Assembly (NCBI GenBank): GCA_017694335.1 | Contig: JADIMZ010000034.1 | Coordinates: 1-64,000, forward strand | Length of the DNA: 64,000 nt | Direction: 5' to 3' | Source: Candidatus Pullibacteroides excrementavium | Lineage (GTDB): Bacteria; Bacteroidota; Bacteroidia; Bacteroidales; P3 | In this document: positions 18,583-28,190 of the stretch, one piece after another | How the letters are laid out: the number at the start of each line of letters is the position of its first letter | Position numbering within the stretch: position 1 is the first letter of the stretch | Program-made: the position numbers and the translations under genes | Notes under the pieces: generated by a model | The model's input: only the letters and a program-made list of their open reading frames with translations | Told to the model about the DNA's origin: nothing | The model's database searches: none

Positions 18583-20156
18583 CGGATTGCGATTCCGGGT
18601 TCTATCTTCCAATCCGCGATAGTGCGTTTCTCCCTGTCGAAGCTGATACCCACCTTCACTATCGGCAAGCTGCAGAGAGCAAAACGTTCAGCATAGTCCT
18701 TCAAGTTGATTTGTTCCATCGCAGCACCGGCATCCTTGCCCAGCTTCAATTCTATCAGATACAAAGTATTCTCACTGCACATCACCACGTCCACCCGCCC
18801 CCGAGGTGTATGCACTTCCACATCCGCATAAGCTCCTAACAAACTGAAGATAATGTAAAGCACTTGCTGGTAATGTCCCTCGTAATCGGTATTATCGCAA
18901 TAAGGCACAGTGGACAGGAATGCCTGGATTTCCCGCAGGCAGCCCTCCATATCGTTCCTCCGCAAAGCACGCGCCATCGAGACGATTGCCACCGAAGTCT
19001 GCCGGGTATCGGCCGTCAGGTAATACGGAACCAAACTCCGCATCAAACCCAAACGGACTTCCTTGTTGGGAATGCCCAAAGTGTAGGTTTGAAAGTCGGG
19101 GTCTTTCCCTTTCATCGTAACATACCCGCTCTGATACAGCAAAGGCATGATGCTGTGCATCGTTTCTGTCGGAGCATCGAAATCTTCTTCCTGCGCCTCC
19201 ATCGGCTGGCCCAATTGCGCCGGACCGAGAGCATATTTCCGGAGCATCTCGATCAGGAAGGTAGGCGTCCCGCTGCCGAACCAATACGAGGCAATCTTCC
19301 AGTTCGAAAAAGCGCTCAGCAGGCTGTATGGATTGTATATGTCTGGCGAGGGCCAGCAAAAGTGGTAGCCGTCATACATCTCCTTGAGCCTGGCCAGGGC
19401 ATCCTCCTCGTCCATCCCCAAGGGTTCCGCCAAGAGCGCCACGTCCGGCCGCATCTGCTCCCGCAGCTCTTCCTCGCTTATGCCGCAGAGGGCCGCGTAA
19501 TCCGGATGCATGCTGATATTGGATACGTTGTTCAGCTCGCTGAAGATGCTCAACTGGGAAAACTTGGTAATGCCCGTCAGGAAAACAAAACGCAGATAAG
19601 GGTCGCAAGCCTTCAAGGGGCTGTAGAAGTTCCGCATCACATCGCGCAGGGCAGGAAGATCGGTTTCTTCATGCACCACGTCCAAGAGCGGGGCATCGTA
19701 TTCGTCAATCAGCACCACCACTTGCTTCCCGCTTTGCTTGCAGGCTTGCCGGATCAAATTGGCCAACCTGTTGTTAAGGCCACTAACATCCTGTTTCAAT
19801 GCATATTGCGTTTCATAAGCCCGCAATTGGAAGTCCAGCATGCTTTCAAGCTGTTCCTTGTCCACATGCTTGGCCATGCTCATGTCGAAGTGCAGCACGG
19901 GATGTCGATTCCATTCCGTTTCCAATTTCTCGATAGCCAATCCTTGGAACAATTCCCTGCGGCCTTCAAAATAGCTATGCAGCGTGGAAACCAGCAGGGA
20001 TTTGCCAAAACGGCGGGGACGGCTCAGGAACAGGTAATTGCTGTCCGAATGAGTCATACGGTAAACATATTCCGTCTTGTCGATATAAAGGAAACCATTC
20101 TCCCTCAAAACCGAGAATGTCTGCGTCCCTACCGGGTATCTCCTTCTTACTTCCAT
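18579..20156 (-). CDS. AAA-ATPase-like + PD-(D/E)XK nuclease-like protein (DUF1703 type)
   Basis: MEVRRRYPVGTQTFSVLRENGFLYIDKTEYVYRM...[14 protein letters not shown]...LIDEYDAPLLD...RGRVDVVMCSENTLYLIELKLGKDA. Confidence 0.9.
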   Translation of the reverse strand: MEVRRRYPVGTQTFSVLRENGFLYIDKTEYVYRMTHSDSNYLFLSRPRRFGKSLLVSTLHSYFEGRRELFQGLAIEKLETEWNRHPVLHFDMSMAKHVDKEQLESMLDFQLRAYETQYALKQDVSGLNNRLANLIRQACKQSGKQVVVLIDEYDAPLLDVVHEETDLPALRDVMRNFYSPLKACDPYLRFVFLTGITKFSQLSIFSELNNVSNISMHPDYAALCGISEEELREQMRPDVALLAEPLGMDEEDALARLKEMYDGYHFCWPSPDIYNPYSLLSAFSNWKIASYWFGSGTPTFLIEMLRKYALGPAQLGQPMEAQEEDFDAPTETMHSIMPLLYQSGYVTMKGKDPDFQTYTLGIPNKEVRLGLMRSLVPYYLTADTRQTSVAIVSMARALRRNDMEGCLREIQAFLSTVPYCDNTDYEGHYQQVLYIIFSLLGAYADVEVHTPRGRVDVVMCSENTLYLIELKLGKDAGAAMEQINLKDYAERFALCSLPIVKVGISFDREKRTIADWKIEPGIAIR

Positions 20157-20198
20157 GGAAAAAATCTTTTGCACCTCAAGCACTCCCGCTTGCCCTTG

Positions 20199-20206
20199 CA
20201 AATATA
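20199..20206 (-). promoter_or_regulatory. Possible -7 element (TATATTTG) for the PD-(D/E)XK/MNT cassette
   Basis: Exact TAnnTTTG on minus strand ~43 nt upstream of the ATG; no clear -33 box. Confidence 0.35.
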
Positions 20207-20239
20207 AACGATTTTCCGCGCCTCTCTATCCCCCTCTAT

Positions 20240-20280
20240 AAAAAGCGTAAACCGCCCTGCCTGGAGGCAAAGCGGCTTAC
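20240..20280 (-). terminator. Rho-independent-type terminator after the OmpA-like gene
   Basis: Minus strand GTAAGCCGC...GCGGTTTAC stem with inner GCCT/AGGC, followed by GCTTTTTA. Confidence 0.65.
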
Positions 20281-20313
20281 AAAGCGCAGATCATCAATTA
20301 TTTTAACTAACCC

Positions 20314-22875
20314 CTATTCCAAGATTACGGCACGGTTCAGTTCCGGCAAGGAATACCGGTTGTTCTCGGCTCCGATAGCCTTGATAATAAGACGGTCGGC
20401 CGGGATATGGTAACGAGTCTGCATCAGATTGTAGACATACTGTACACGTTGCTCGCTCAACTGCTGGTTGCGGGCAGGATAGCCAGTTTCCGCATCGGCG
20501 CAACCGGTAATGGTGAATACCTTGTCCTTGTCGAGCGCAATCACATTACGGATATAGAAATCCAAATGGAACAGCTCCCGCGTACTCAAGGTGGTCTGGC
20601 CTATTTCAAAGAACACGGCGCCTTCGGAAACCGTGCCGGCAAAGACAGTGTCAGGACGGGCAAGCAAGGAATCAAGCACGGCTTTGGAGACCACGGTATC
20701 GCTCGGGCAAACCACTGCCGTCTTGGCTGCCGATACCGTATCCTGCAACTTTTCTACACCGGACAAGGAATCTTCGCTGGCCAGTTCTTCTACCGGAGCG
20801 ACCATTTCCACCGCTGGCATTTCAGACAGGCTGCGAACCCGTTCAAACCCGGTCTTGCCCAGATTAACCGAAACACCCAAGGTGACAGAAGTCAAACCCA
20901 GCACGCCACCTTGCGTGGCCTTAGTGATGGATTCCTTGGTAACCAACTGGGTCAAGGTCAAGTTCAAATCCACCCGTTTGCTCAGACGGATATTGTTGAT
21001 CAAACCGGCACCCACGGCAAACTCGTTGTCATGCGCCTTTGGTCCGTCCAAAGAATAGGAATACAACCATCCTGCAGTCACATAAGGCACAAAATCCCAC
21101 AGACGGTCTTCTTTGTAGCCGCCAATCGTGTTGGAGATATTCCACAAAGCATCCCCATGCAAATAGGAAATGCCGAATTTTTCAGGATAAGGCATCGATT
21201 CGGTAGCCGGTGCATACGGGGTTTCCACCGTAGCATACCCGCGCGCGCTCAAACCGGTATAACCGATACGCAGCCCCACATCCGGCGTGAACCATTTGCC
21301 CACATAGATATTCAAAGCCGGAGAAATGCGTCCTCCTGCCGAACCGCCTGCGCTGCGGCTGTTTTCCAGTACCAGGAAGTGAACGCCGCCATCGGCTCCT
21401 ACAAAGAAGTTATCGAAGAACTTGTTGGTCTTGTATGGGCCACGGATTACTTTGCCGGTGGAATCACGGTTGGTGGTATTCCAAATCATATCCGGCACAA
21501 TAACCCGTTCGAAATCGGTTCCGCCCAGATTGACAGAAATACCCACCGTCACAGAACTCATTCCAGCTACACCATTTCCATTGGGAAGGATGGAATTGGG
21601 CATGATATATTGCCGACCTTCGAGCGTCAAATCCACACGGTCGCTGATCCGCAGCACGTTGAGCAAACCAAAACCCAAGCCTAATTCGTTATTGCCAGCA
21701 CCTTCACGCCCCGGCAAGGGGAAAGAATGAATCCATCCCGCACTCAGGTAAGGCACAAAATCCCAGAAGCGTTCTTTCTTGTACCCGCCTATCGTATTGG
21801 ATATGTTCCACATGATATCCCCATGCAAATTCGAGTAACCAAGATGGACACCATCCCGAATCGTCAGGCCTGCATAGCCGATACGCGCCCCTACGGTCGG
21901 AGAGAACCATTTACCCACATTTACGTCCAAGGCAGGGGATATCCGGCTCTTCCAGGCATGGATGATTCCGTTCTCGTTTTCCAACAATTGTAATCCGCCG
22001 CCCACAGATACAAAGAAGTTGTCGAAAAAGCGATTGGTCTTATACGGCCCCCGGATGATGTTCCCGTTCTCATCGCGATTGGAACCAAGTTCAATATTCT
22101 CTGTCCAAACACTGCGGCGATCACGATTGATCGGATGCCAGGAAAGGAAATCCGGCGAGGCAATATTGAAATCCAAGCCCACCGTTACCGACGACATGCC
22201 GGCAACGCCTCCCATTCCGGGATTGACGGCATCTTCCTTGAAAAGCAACTGCCGGAATTCAAGGGTGAAATCCATCCAGTCGGTCAGATAGATTTTGTTC
22301 AGCAAACCGGCACCGGCAGCAAATTCGTTGTTAGACAAGCCTGCTCCATCGCGCGAATTGGTACGCAGCAAACCTGCCGTGAGGTAAGGCACGAACTCCC
22401 AGCGGCGATCGGCCCGGTATCCGCCCAACAAGTTGGAAATGTTCCAAAGCACATCTCCATGCAAATAGGTGAATCCCATCCGTTTCCGCCATACTCCATC
22501 CGAATACTGCTCATAAGCATAGCCTGAAGGTTTGTTAGTCCAGCCCCGAGCCGTAAGTCCCGAATACCCCACCCTCAAACCGATGGAAGGAGTAAGCCAT
22601 TTGCCCACATACAGATTGAAAGCCGGAGAAATCTGTCCTCCAAGGCCTCCATAATTGTCTCCAGCACTCAACAACCCATTGAGTCCACCAGAAACACCAA
22701 CAAAAAAGTCTCCGGAAAAGACAGGTCCATAGAGCAAAGCTGTCTGCCTTACTCTTTTGGGAACCTCCCTCTTCCGGTCTTGCCCAGCGTTCTCTCCATG
22801 AACCGGAGAGATAACTCCGCTGGAAAGCAAGGATAGAATCAGCAACACGCCGAAGCATTGTCTACTTACTTTCAT
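20314..22875 (-). CDS. Outer-membrane protein with three tandem beta-barrel-like repeats and C-terminal OmpA domain
   Basis: Signal-like MKVSRQCFGVLLILSLLSSG; three ~190-aa repeats (FFVGVSGGL..., FFDNFFVSVGGG..., FFDNFFVGADGG...); OmpA-type C-term ITGCADAETGYPARNQQLSEQRVQYVYNLM. Confidence 0.85.
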   Translation of the reverse strand: MKVSRQCFGVLLILSLLSSGVISPVHGENAGQDRKREVPKRVRQTALLYGPVFSGDFFVGVSGGLNGLLSAGDNYGGLGGQISPAFNLYVGKWLTPSIGLRVGYSGLTARGWTNKPSGYAYEQYSDGVWRKRMGFTYLHGDVLWNISNLLGGYRADRRWEFVPYLTAGLLRTNSRDGAGLSNNEFAAGAGLLNKIYLTDWMDFTLEFRQLLFKEDAVNPGMGGVAGMSSVTVGLDFNIASPDFLSWHPINRDRRSVWTENIELGSNRDENGNIIRGPYKTNRFFDNFFVSVGGGLQLLENENGIIHAWKSRISPALDVNVGKWFSPTVGARIGYAGLTIRDGVHLGYSNLHGDIMWNISNTIGGYKKERFWDFVPYLSAGWIHSFPLPGREGAGNNELGLGFGLLNVLRISDRVDLTLEGRQYIMPNSILPNGNGVAGMSSVTVGISVNLGGTDFERVIVPDMIWNTTNRDSTGKVIRGPYKTNKFFDNFFVGADGGVHFLVLENSRSAGGSAGGRISPALNIYVGKWFTPDVGLRIGYTGLSARGYATVETPYAPATESMPYPEKFGISYLHGDALWNISNTIGGYKEDRLWDFVPYVTAGWLYSYSLDGPKAHDNEFAVGAGLINNIRLSKRVDLNLTLTQLVTKESITKATQGGVLGLTSVTLGVSVNLGKTGFERVRSLSEMPAVEMVAPVEELASEDSLSGVEKLQDTVSAAKTAVVCPSDTVVSKAVLDSLLARPDTVFAGTVSEGAVFFEIGQTTLSTRELFHLDFYIRNVIALDKDKVFTITGCADAETGYPARNQQLSEQRVQYVYNLMQTRYHIPADRLIIKAIGAENNRYSLPELNRAVILE

Positions 22876-22903
22876 AACCCCTAAAATTTTATTTGTTTCC
22901 CGA

Positions 22904-23629
22904 TTATATAAGTTTTTCCTTGTTGTTCCGCACCAAGACAGCCACTTCGGCTGCCATCTTGCGCGACAGTTCGGTAGCCGACAACCTGTGCCAATACGAA
23001 CGGGAGTGGATATCGCAGCCCACATGCTGATAGTATCCCTCTTTGAGCAGAAACCCGGCCCTTTGGCAAACCGCCTTGCCATAATATCCGGCCAGCGAAG
23101 GCAGGTTCAATTGCAAAGCGATATTGTTTTTCTTTAGCTTGTCGTATTCCTCCTTGCCCATATACAGATATCGTTCCGGATGAGCCAGCACGGGGAAGTA
23201 CCCCTGTTCCTTTATCCGATCCAGCAGGGACCAGAAATTGAAAGGCGCTCCGGCAAACGAAGTCTCTACCAGAACCCGCCGCTGCCCCAATGTCAGCAGA
23301 TCTTTTTTTTCCAGCCGTTCGGAAAAACCGGCATCCAACATATATTCAGCGGCCAGGCGCAATGCCATTTTACCACTATAGCGTTCCTTCAGCAAACCGA
23401 AACGCTCTTCCAGGGCCTCCGTGGTGTTCGGCATGTCTTCAGCCACATGGGGCGTGAGCCAAAGGCAAGCCACTCCCGCCTTTTCCAGTTCCGCCAATAA
23501 TTCCAACGACTGTTCCATCTGCTGCAGTCCGTCATCCACGCCCGGCAGCAAATGGGAATGGCAGTCGTAAAAGCCGCGGAAGAAACCATTCTTCCCCAAG
23601 CTAATCTTGCTTCGTCTGATCCACCACAT
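22904..23629 (-). CDS. CpsB/YwqE-type tyrosine-protein phosphatase (PHP fold)
   Basis: YDCHSHLLPGVDDGLQQMEQSLELL...PVLAHPERYLYM. Confidence 0.9.
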   Translation of the reverse strand: MWWIRRSKISLGKNGFFRGFYDCHSHLLPGVDDGLQQMEQSLELLAELEKAGVACLWLTPHVAEDMPNTTEALEERFGLLKERYSGKMALRLAAEYMLDAGFSERLEKKDLLTLGQRRVLVETSFAGAPFNFWSLLDRIKEQGYFPVLAHPERYLYMGKEEYDKLKKNNIALQLNLPSLAGYYGKAVCQRAGFLLKEGYYQHVGCDIHSRSYWHRLSATELSRKMAAEVAVLVRNNKEKLI

Positions 23630-23631
23630 CC

Positions 23632-26025
23632 TTATTCGCCCTTTCCGTAAGCGTATCCATAACCGTAACCGTACCCATAGCCGTTCCCATAACGGTGATA
23701 CCGATGGTTCTCGCTTACCACGCCATTCAGAACCAAGGACATCTTGGGATACTTCTGCTCTACATGCAGCTTCTTGATTTCCGGCAGCAGGCTCTTATCG
23801 AACAGACCGGCTCTTACCACGAACAAGGAGCGATCGGCCACTTGCGCTACCAGCGAAGCATCGGCTACAATGCCGGTCGGAGGGCAATCCATCAATATGT
23901 AATCGTAATGTCCACGCAAAGCCTTCAACAACATCGACAAGCCCTCGCCGGCCAGCAGCTCCGCCGGATTAGGAGGAAGGGAACCGACCGGAATCAGGTC
24001 TAGATTGTCATACATCTTGCAAACAATACGGTTGGCATCCATCGTCGGATTGTTCAGGTAATCGGCCACCCCTTCCGTGTACTTCACGCCCGAAACTTCG
24101 CTCAAAGAAGCCTTGCGCAAATCCAAGTCAATCAACAAGGTCTTCTTTCCTTTGATAGCCAATGCCATCCCCAGGTTCAAGGTCGTGAAGGTCTTTCCGC
24201 TGTCCGGGAAAAGCGATATTACCATGATAGCCTCCGAAGCGCTTCCTTTCCCTACCATGAATTCCAGATTGGTACGCAGAATACGGAAAGCCTCGTTGAT
24301 TACATCCCGGCTTTTTTCTTTCACCACCAAAGGCGCGGCCAAGCGGGTCCTGCGGGCGGCCGGCAGGAACTTCCTCTTCTTCGATACCAAAGGAATTTCT
24401 CCCACCAAAGAGATATCCATGTTTTCCAAATCCTTGCGCCCTCTCACTGTGGTATTGAGCGTTTCTATCAAAAAGATAGCTACCGCCGGCAAAGCCACGC
24501 CCAGCACCACGGCCAGCAGCAATATCATCATCTTGTTGGGACTGCCCGGGATCTTGGGACCGTCCGGAGGCGTGATTACCCGGGTATTGTAGGCGGTAAA
24601 TGCCTGCGACAGTTCGTTTTCCTCCCTCTTTTGCAAGAGGTACAGATACAAGGCCTCCTTCACTTTCTGCTGGCGTTCGAACGACAACAGGTGCTTGGCC
24701 TGTACCGGACTGGCCGCTATCTGGGTGTTGGACTGCGCCTGGTAATTCTTCAAGCTGGAAATCTGCAGGTTCAAGTTTTCTTCCTGATTGTCGATAGCGG
24801 TGATGATGTTCTGCCGCATCTCAGCCAAAGCCCGATCCATGTTCTGCACCAAAGGATTCCTCTCCCCGCTGCTGGCCAAAAGATTGTTGCGTTGCAACAG
24901 CTGCTGGTTGTAAAGGTCAATCTGCTGGCCCACTTCCGAACCTTCGGCATTCAAAGTGGCCGGCAGCAGCTGGTTCTTCTTGCTCTCGTCTATCATATAA
25001 GAGCGTATGTACCGCACCATCGCCAACTGGTTGTTCAAGGCCAGCAACTGGTCCTCCACTTCGCTAGCCTTAGTCAGATACAAACCGTACGAAGCCTGCA
25101 CGTCGGGAAGCAGGTTCTCGCTCTTGTATTCCGAAATATCCTCGTCCACCGTACCCAGTTCCTGCTCGATGACTTCCAAGCGGTCGTCGATAAACATGGA
25201 GGTGCTCACCGTAAGCTGGTTCTTGTCCTTGACCCAGTTTTCGTTATAGATAAGAATCAGCATATTGAGCAGGTCTTCCGCCCGCTGAGGGCTGACGTCC
25301 TTTATGGAAAGGTCCACCACGGTCGACTCTTTCTGGCTCAGCATCACCGTCAAGACTTTGGAATACCGAGCAGCTGCCGCTTCTATACCTGAATAAGACA
25401 CCTTTATCGGGGAGGCGTCCTGCCAATCAAAATATGCCGTTTTCCGCACGATTACCCGACCCACCGGAGTCTGCAAGGTATCCCCGATCCGGCCTTCCAT
25501 CTCTTTCACGGTCCCGGCTTTCTCGCCTTTCAGCCTGAAATCGCCCAGGAGCAGGCTATCCCCGCCCAAAAGGGAAAGCTGCAACGAAGCCGACACTTCT
25601 CCCATATCCAGGAAAGCCACTTTTACAGGCAGTTGGAAGCCATACAGGGTGGGATTGTACAACCAGCCCTCGGCTCGGTAGTCAACGCCTAAGTCCAGCC
25701 TTTCCACCACTTCCCGCATCAGCGCCGGGGACTGCAGGGCGATGATTTCATTGTTCACATTGGTGTTTTCCTTGAAAAGGCCTAACTCGGCAAATGCCTC
25801 AGTACCCGAGCTAATGGAATTTCCTGTGGAAGTCTCTTTGAGCAGAAGGGTCGCCGAACGGGTATAGACGGGTTCCGTACGCTTTATAAAAAAGAAAGCC
25901 ACTACCAATGCAGCGGCCACGCAAATCACGAACCACTTCCATCGTGCCAGGCACCAGGAAACAAAGTCCTTGAGTGTAATGAAGTTATCAGAATCTTGCT
26001 TGGGAAGGTTAAGCTGTTCTGCCAT
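23632..26025 (-). CDS. Polysaccharide co-polymerase / BY-type tyrosine autokinase (Wzc-like)
   Basis: Wzz domain plus ISLFPDSGKTFTTLNLGMALA, LLIDLDLRKAS, DYILMDCPP; tyrosine-rich tail YGNGYGYGYGYGYAYGKGE. Confidence 0.92.
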   Translation of the reverse strand: MAEQLNLPKQDSDNFITLKDFVSWCLARWKWFVICVAAALVVAFFFIKRTEPVYTRSATLLLKETSTGNSISSGTEAFAELGLFKENTNVNNEIIALQSPALMREVVERLDLGVDYRAEGWLYNPTLYGFQLPVKVAFLDMGEVSASLQLSLLGGDSLLLGDFRLKGEKAGTVKEMEGRIGDTLQTPVGRVIVRKTAYFDWQDASPIKVSYSGIEAAAARYSKVLTVMLSQKESTVVDLSIKDVSPQRAEDLLNMLILIYNENWVKDKNQLTVSTSMFIDDRLEVIEQELGTVDEDISEYKSENLLPDVQASYGLYLTKASEVEDQLLALNNQLAMVRYIRSYMIDESKKNQLLPATLNAEGSEVGQQIDLYNQQLLQRNNLLASSGERNPLVQNMDRALAEMRQNIITAIDNQEENLNLQISSLKNYQAQSNTQIAASPVQAKHLLSFERQQKVKEALYLYLLQKREENELSQAFTAYNTRVITPPDGPKIPGSPNKMMILLLAVVLGVALPAVAIFLIETLNTTVRGRKDLENMDISLVGEIPLVSKKRKFLPAARRTRLAAPLVVKEKSRDVINEAFRILRTNLEFMVGKGSASEAIMVISLFPDSGKTFTTLNLGMALAIKGKKTLLIDLDLRKASLSEVSGVKYTEGVADYLNNPTMDANRIVCKMYDNLDLIPVGSLPPNPAELLAGEGLSMLLKALRGHYDYILMDCPPTGIVADASLVAQVADRSLFVVRAGLFDKSLLPEIKKLHVEQKYPKMSLVLNGVVSENHRYHRYGNGYGYGYGYGYAYGKGE

Positions 26026-26068
26026 TTTTCTATCTGCTATTTATCCGACAATGTTTATACAAAAGCAC

Positions 26069-26896
26069 TTACATCACGATGGGCACAATAAGGGCGGCAA
26101 TCGTGGTGAACAAAGAAGCCAGCGAAATCCAGAACGAAGGCTGCAGGACCGTATTTCCGGCCGCCGTAGCCTGACGTGCCTTGGCCGGCAACGGGCGCAC
26201 GTACACTACATCGTTCTGTTGCAGGTAATAGGCCGGCGAGGCATAGAGTTCCTTGGCCGAGCAGAGGTTTACCGGGTAGACTTTCTGCTGCCCGTTTTCT
26301 TCCCGCAACACGGTTATGTCGGTCCTGCGTCCATGAATCGTCAAGTCCCCAGCCATGCTCAAGCCTTCCAGCAGCGTCACATGCTCTTGGTCTATGCTGA
26401 AACGCCCCGGTTGGTTCACCTCTCCGAGTACAGAAAAACCTAAATTCTTATATTCCACCGTCACTACTGGATTCTGCAACAGTTTCTTGTTTTCCAATTC
26501 ATTCTTGATATAAGAAGCCACATCCGAACGGGTCATCCCCTCCACATGCAGGTTTCCCAAAACCGGGAAATCGATATTGCCTTGGGGATCCAAGGTATAG
26601 ACCGACACGTATTCCCTCGAATTTGTAGAAATCCAAGAGTTATCTCCCAGATAAGGCTGGGTTATCGGCAGGTTGAACAAGGGGTTCAATTGCGGGTCCT
26701 GGCTGTTGACCACAATCGAAATCTTGTCTTCCGGCTTCAAGGTGATGGGCGTGGGATCGGCCACCGGCATGGCGATTTCCTGTATCGTATCGCCCTTGAC
26801 ATCTTGGAAATACGCCACCTGCTTATGTACCGAGCAGGAAGCGAAGAACAACAGCCCCCACACGGGCAGCAGCGCTCTAAAGACTCTGTGTCTCAT
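26069..26896 (-). CDS. Polysaccharide export outer-membrane lipoprotein (Wza-like)
   Basis: LLFFASCSVHK lipobox; poly-export and SLBB-like segments (VLGEVNQPGRFSIDQEHVTLLEGLSMAG). Confidence 0.9.
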   Translation of the reverse strand: MRHRVFRALLPVWGLLFFASCSVHKQVAYFQDVKGDTIQEIAMPVADPTPITLKPEDKISIVVNSQDPQLNPLFNLPITQPYLGDNSWISTNSREYVSVYTLDPQGNIDFPVLGNLHVEGMTRSDVASYIKNELENKKLLQNPVVTVEYKNLGFSVLGEVNQPGRFSIDQEHVTLLEGLSMAGDLTIHGRRTDITVLREENGQQKVYPVNLCSAKELYASPAYYLQQNDVVYVRPLPAKARQATAAGNTVLQPSFWISLASLFTTIAALIVPIVM

Positions 26897-26944
26897 GATG
26901 TTTCTTTTTCTATTTCTATTTTACCCTCTATCTCTTTTGCCTCT

Positions 26945-28054
26945 TTATTCCGCTTTGGCTTCGCGCTGACGACGCTTATAGCTCAGCCAGTAATTGAAGG
27001 CCGTATACAGCAGCACATCGCCCACCAGCAGGATATTGATGTTGACCCATCGGGCCAGCACCACGTTCATTACCGTCAAGAAAGCGGAAATCAGCACAAT
27101 CGTGATCATCGCCCAGCGGGCAGACACTCCGATGGCCAGGAGTTTGTGGTGTATATGGTTCTTGTCGGGCGTGAAGGGATTCTTGCCCGAACGGATCCGG
27201 ACAAAGAATACCCGCACCACATCCATGCAGGGCACCAGCAAAGGGGCGAATGCCGCCACCATGGTATTTATCCCGATGGCGGGCAGGGAAACGGAATTGG
27301 CTACACGCAAGCCGCAGAAAGCCAGAATCAAACCCATGGTCAAGGAGCCTGTATCGCCCATGAAGAGTTTCCGTCCCCGGTTCACGTTGCCGAACACATT
27401 ATAATAGAAGAACGGCAGCAAAGTGCCTACCGTGGCAAAGGAAAGCACGGCGTAAGCCAATTGGCGTTCTTCAATGAAGAGGACCCCGAAATAGCTCATC
27501 GCCACGATAGTCAAGCCGGAGGCTAGCCCGTCGATACCGTCTATCAGATTGATGGCATTGACAATGAACACCACCACCAGGATGGTCAGCAAAAAGCCCA
27601 GAGGCCTGTACAGTTGTTGTATCCCCAACACCCCGCCAAGATTGTGCAAGGCCAAGCCGGCAGCCACCAACAGTATGCCGCAGAGTATCTGCACGACAAA
27701 CTTGTTCTTGTAACGGACCCCGATCATATCGTCGACGATACCGGTAATATACAGCAGCAGCAAGGCGCAGCAGGTAAAGGATATCTCGGTGATATTGGTT
27801 TGTATGTTCCGCCACAGCTCGCCCTGGGCGAATGCGGTGTTAAGGCCCACCAGCAGGAGTATCGTAAAGAAGATGGAGGGCATGAACGCAATGCCTCCCA
27901 AGCGGGGAATGATGCCCTGATGGATTTTCCGGCTATCCACCGGGTCGAACAATCTTCGGCGGAACGACACCAGCAGTATCTTGGGAATCAGCACGCTAGT
28001 GAACACCGCGCTCACAAGGCAGGCCAACAGGGTGTTTATCAACCACATATCCAT
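26945..28054 (-). CDS. WecA/MraY-family undecaprenyl-phosphate glycosyl-1-phosphate transferase
   Basis: NAINLIDGIDGLASGLTIVAM, FMGDTGSLTMGLILAF, DKNHIHHKLL. Confidence 0.92.
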   Translation of the reverse strand: MDMWLINTLLACLVSAVFTSVLIPKILLVSFRRRLFDPVDSRKIHQGIIPRLGGIAFMPSIFFTILLLVGLNTAFAQGELWRNIQTNITEISFTCCALLLLYITGIVDDMIGVRYKNKFVVQILCGILLVAAGLALHNLGGVLGIQQLYRPLGFLLTILVVVFIVNAINLIDGIDGLASGLTIVAMSYFGVLFIEERQLAYAVLSFATVGTLLPFFYYNVFGNVNRGRKLFMGDTGSLTMGLILAFCGLRVANSVSLPAIGINTMVAAFAPLLVPCMDVVRVFFVRIRSGKNPFTPDKNHIHHKLLAIGVSARWAMITIVLISAFLTVMNVVLARWVNINILLVGDVLLYTAFNYWLSYKRRQREAKAE

Positions 28055-28190
28055 AAAATCCGTTGTCTGTTTATCAATGTTCCGTTTTAGTTCTTTCTCA
28101 GGTGGGGGATTTTTTCTGGGGGAAAAAGGAGGAAATAACGTAGTGGATTTTTATCGGGAAGACCCGCTCATCGTCGAGTGGATGAAAATG

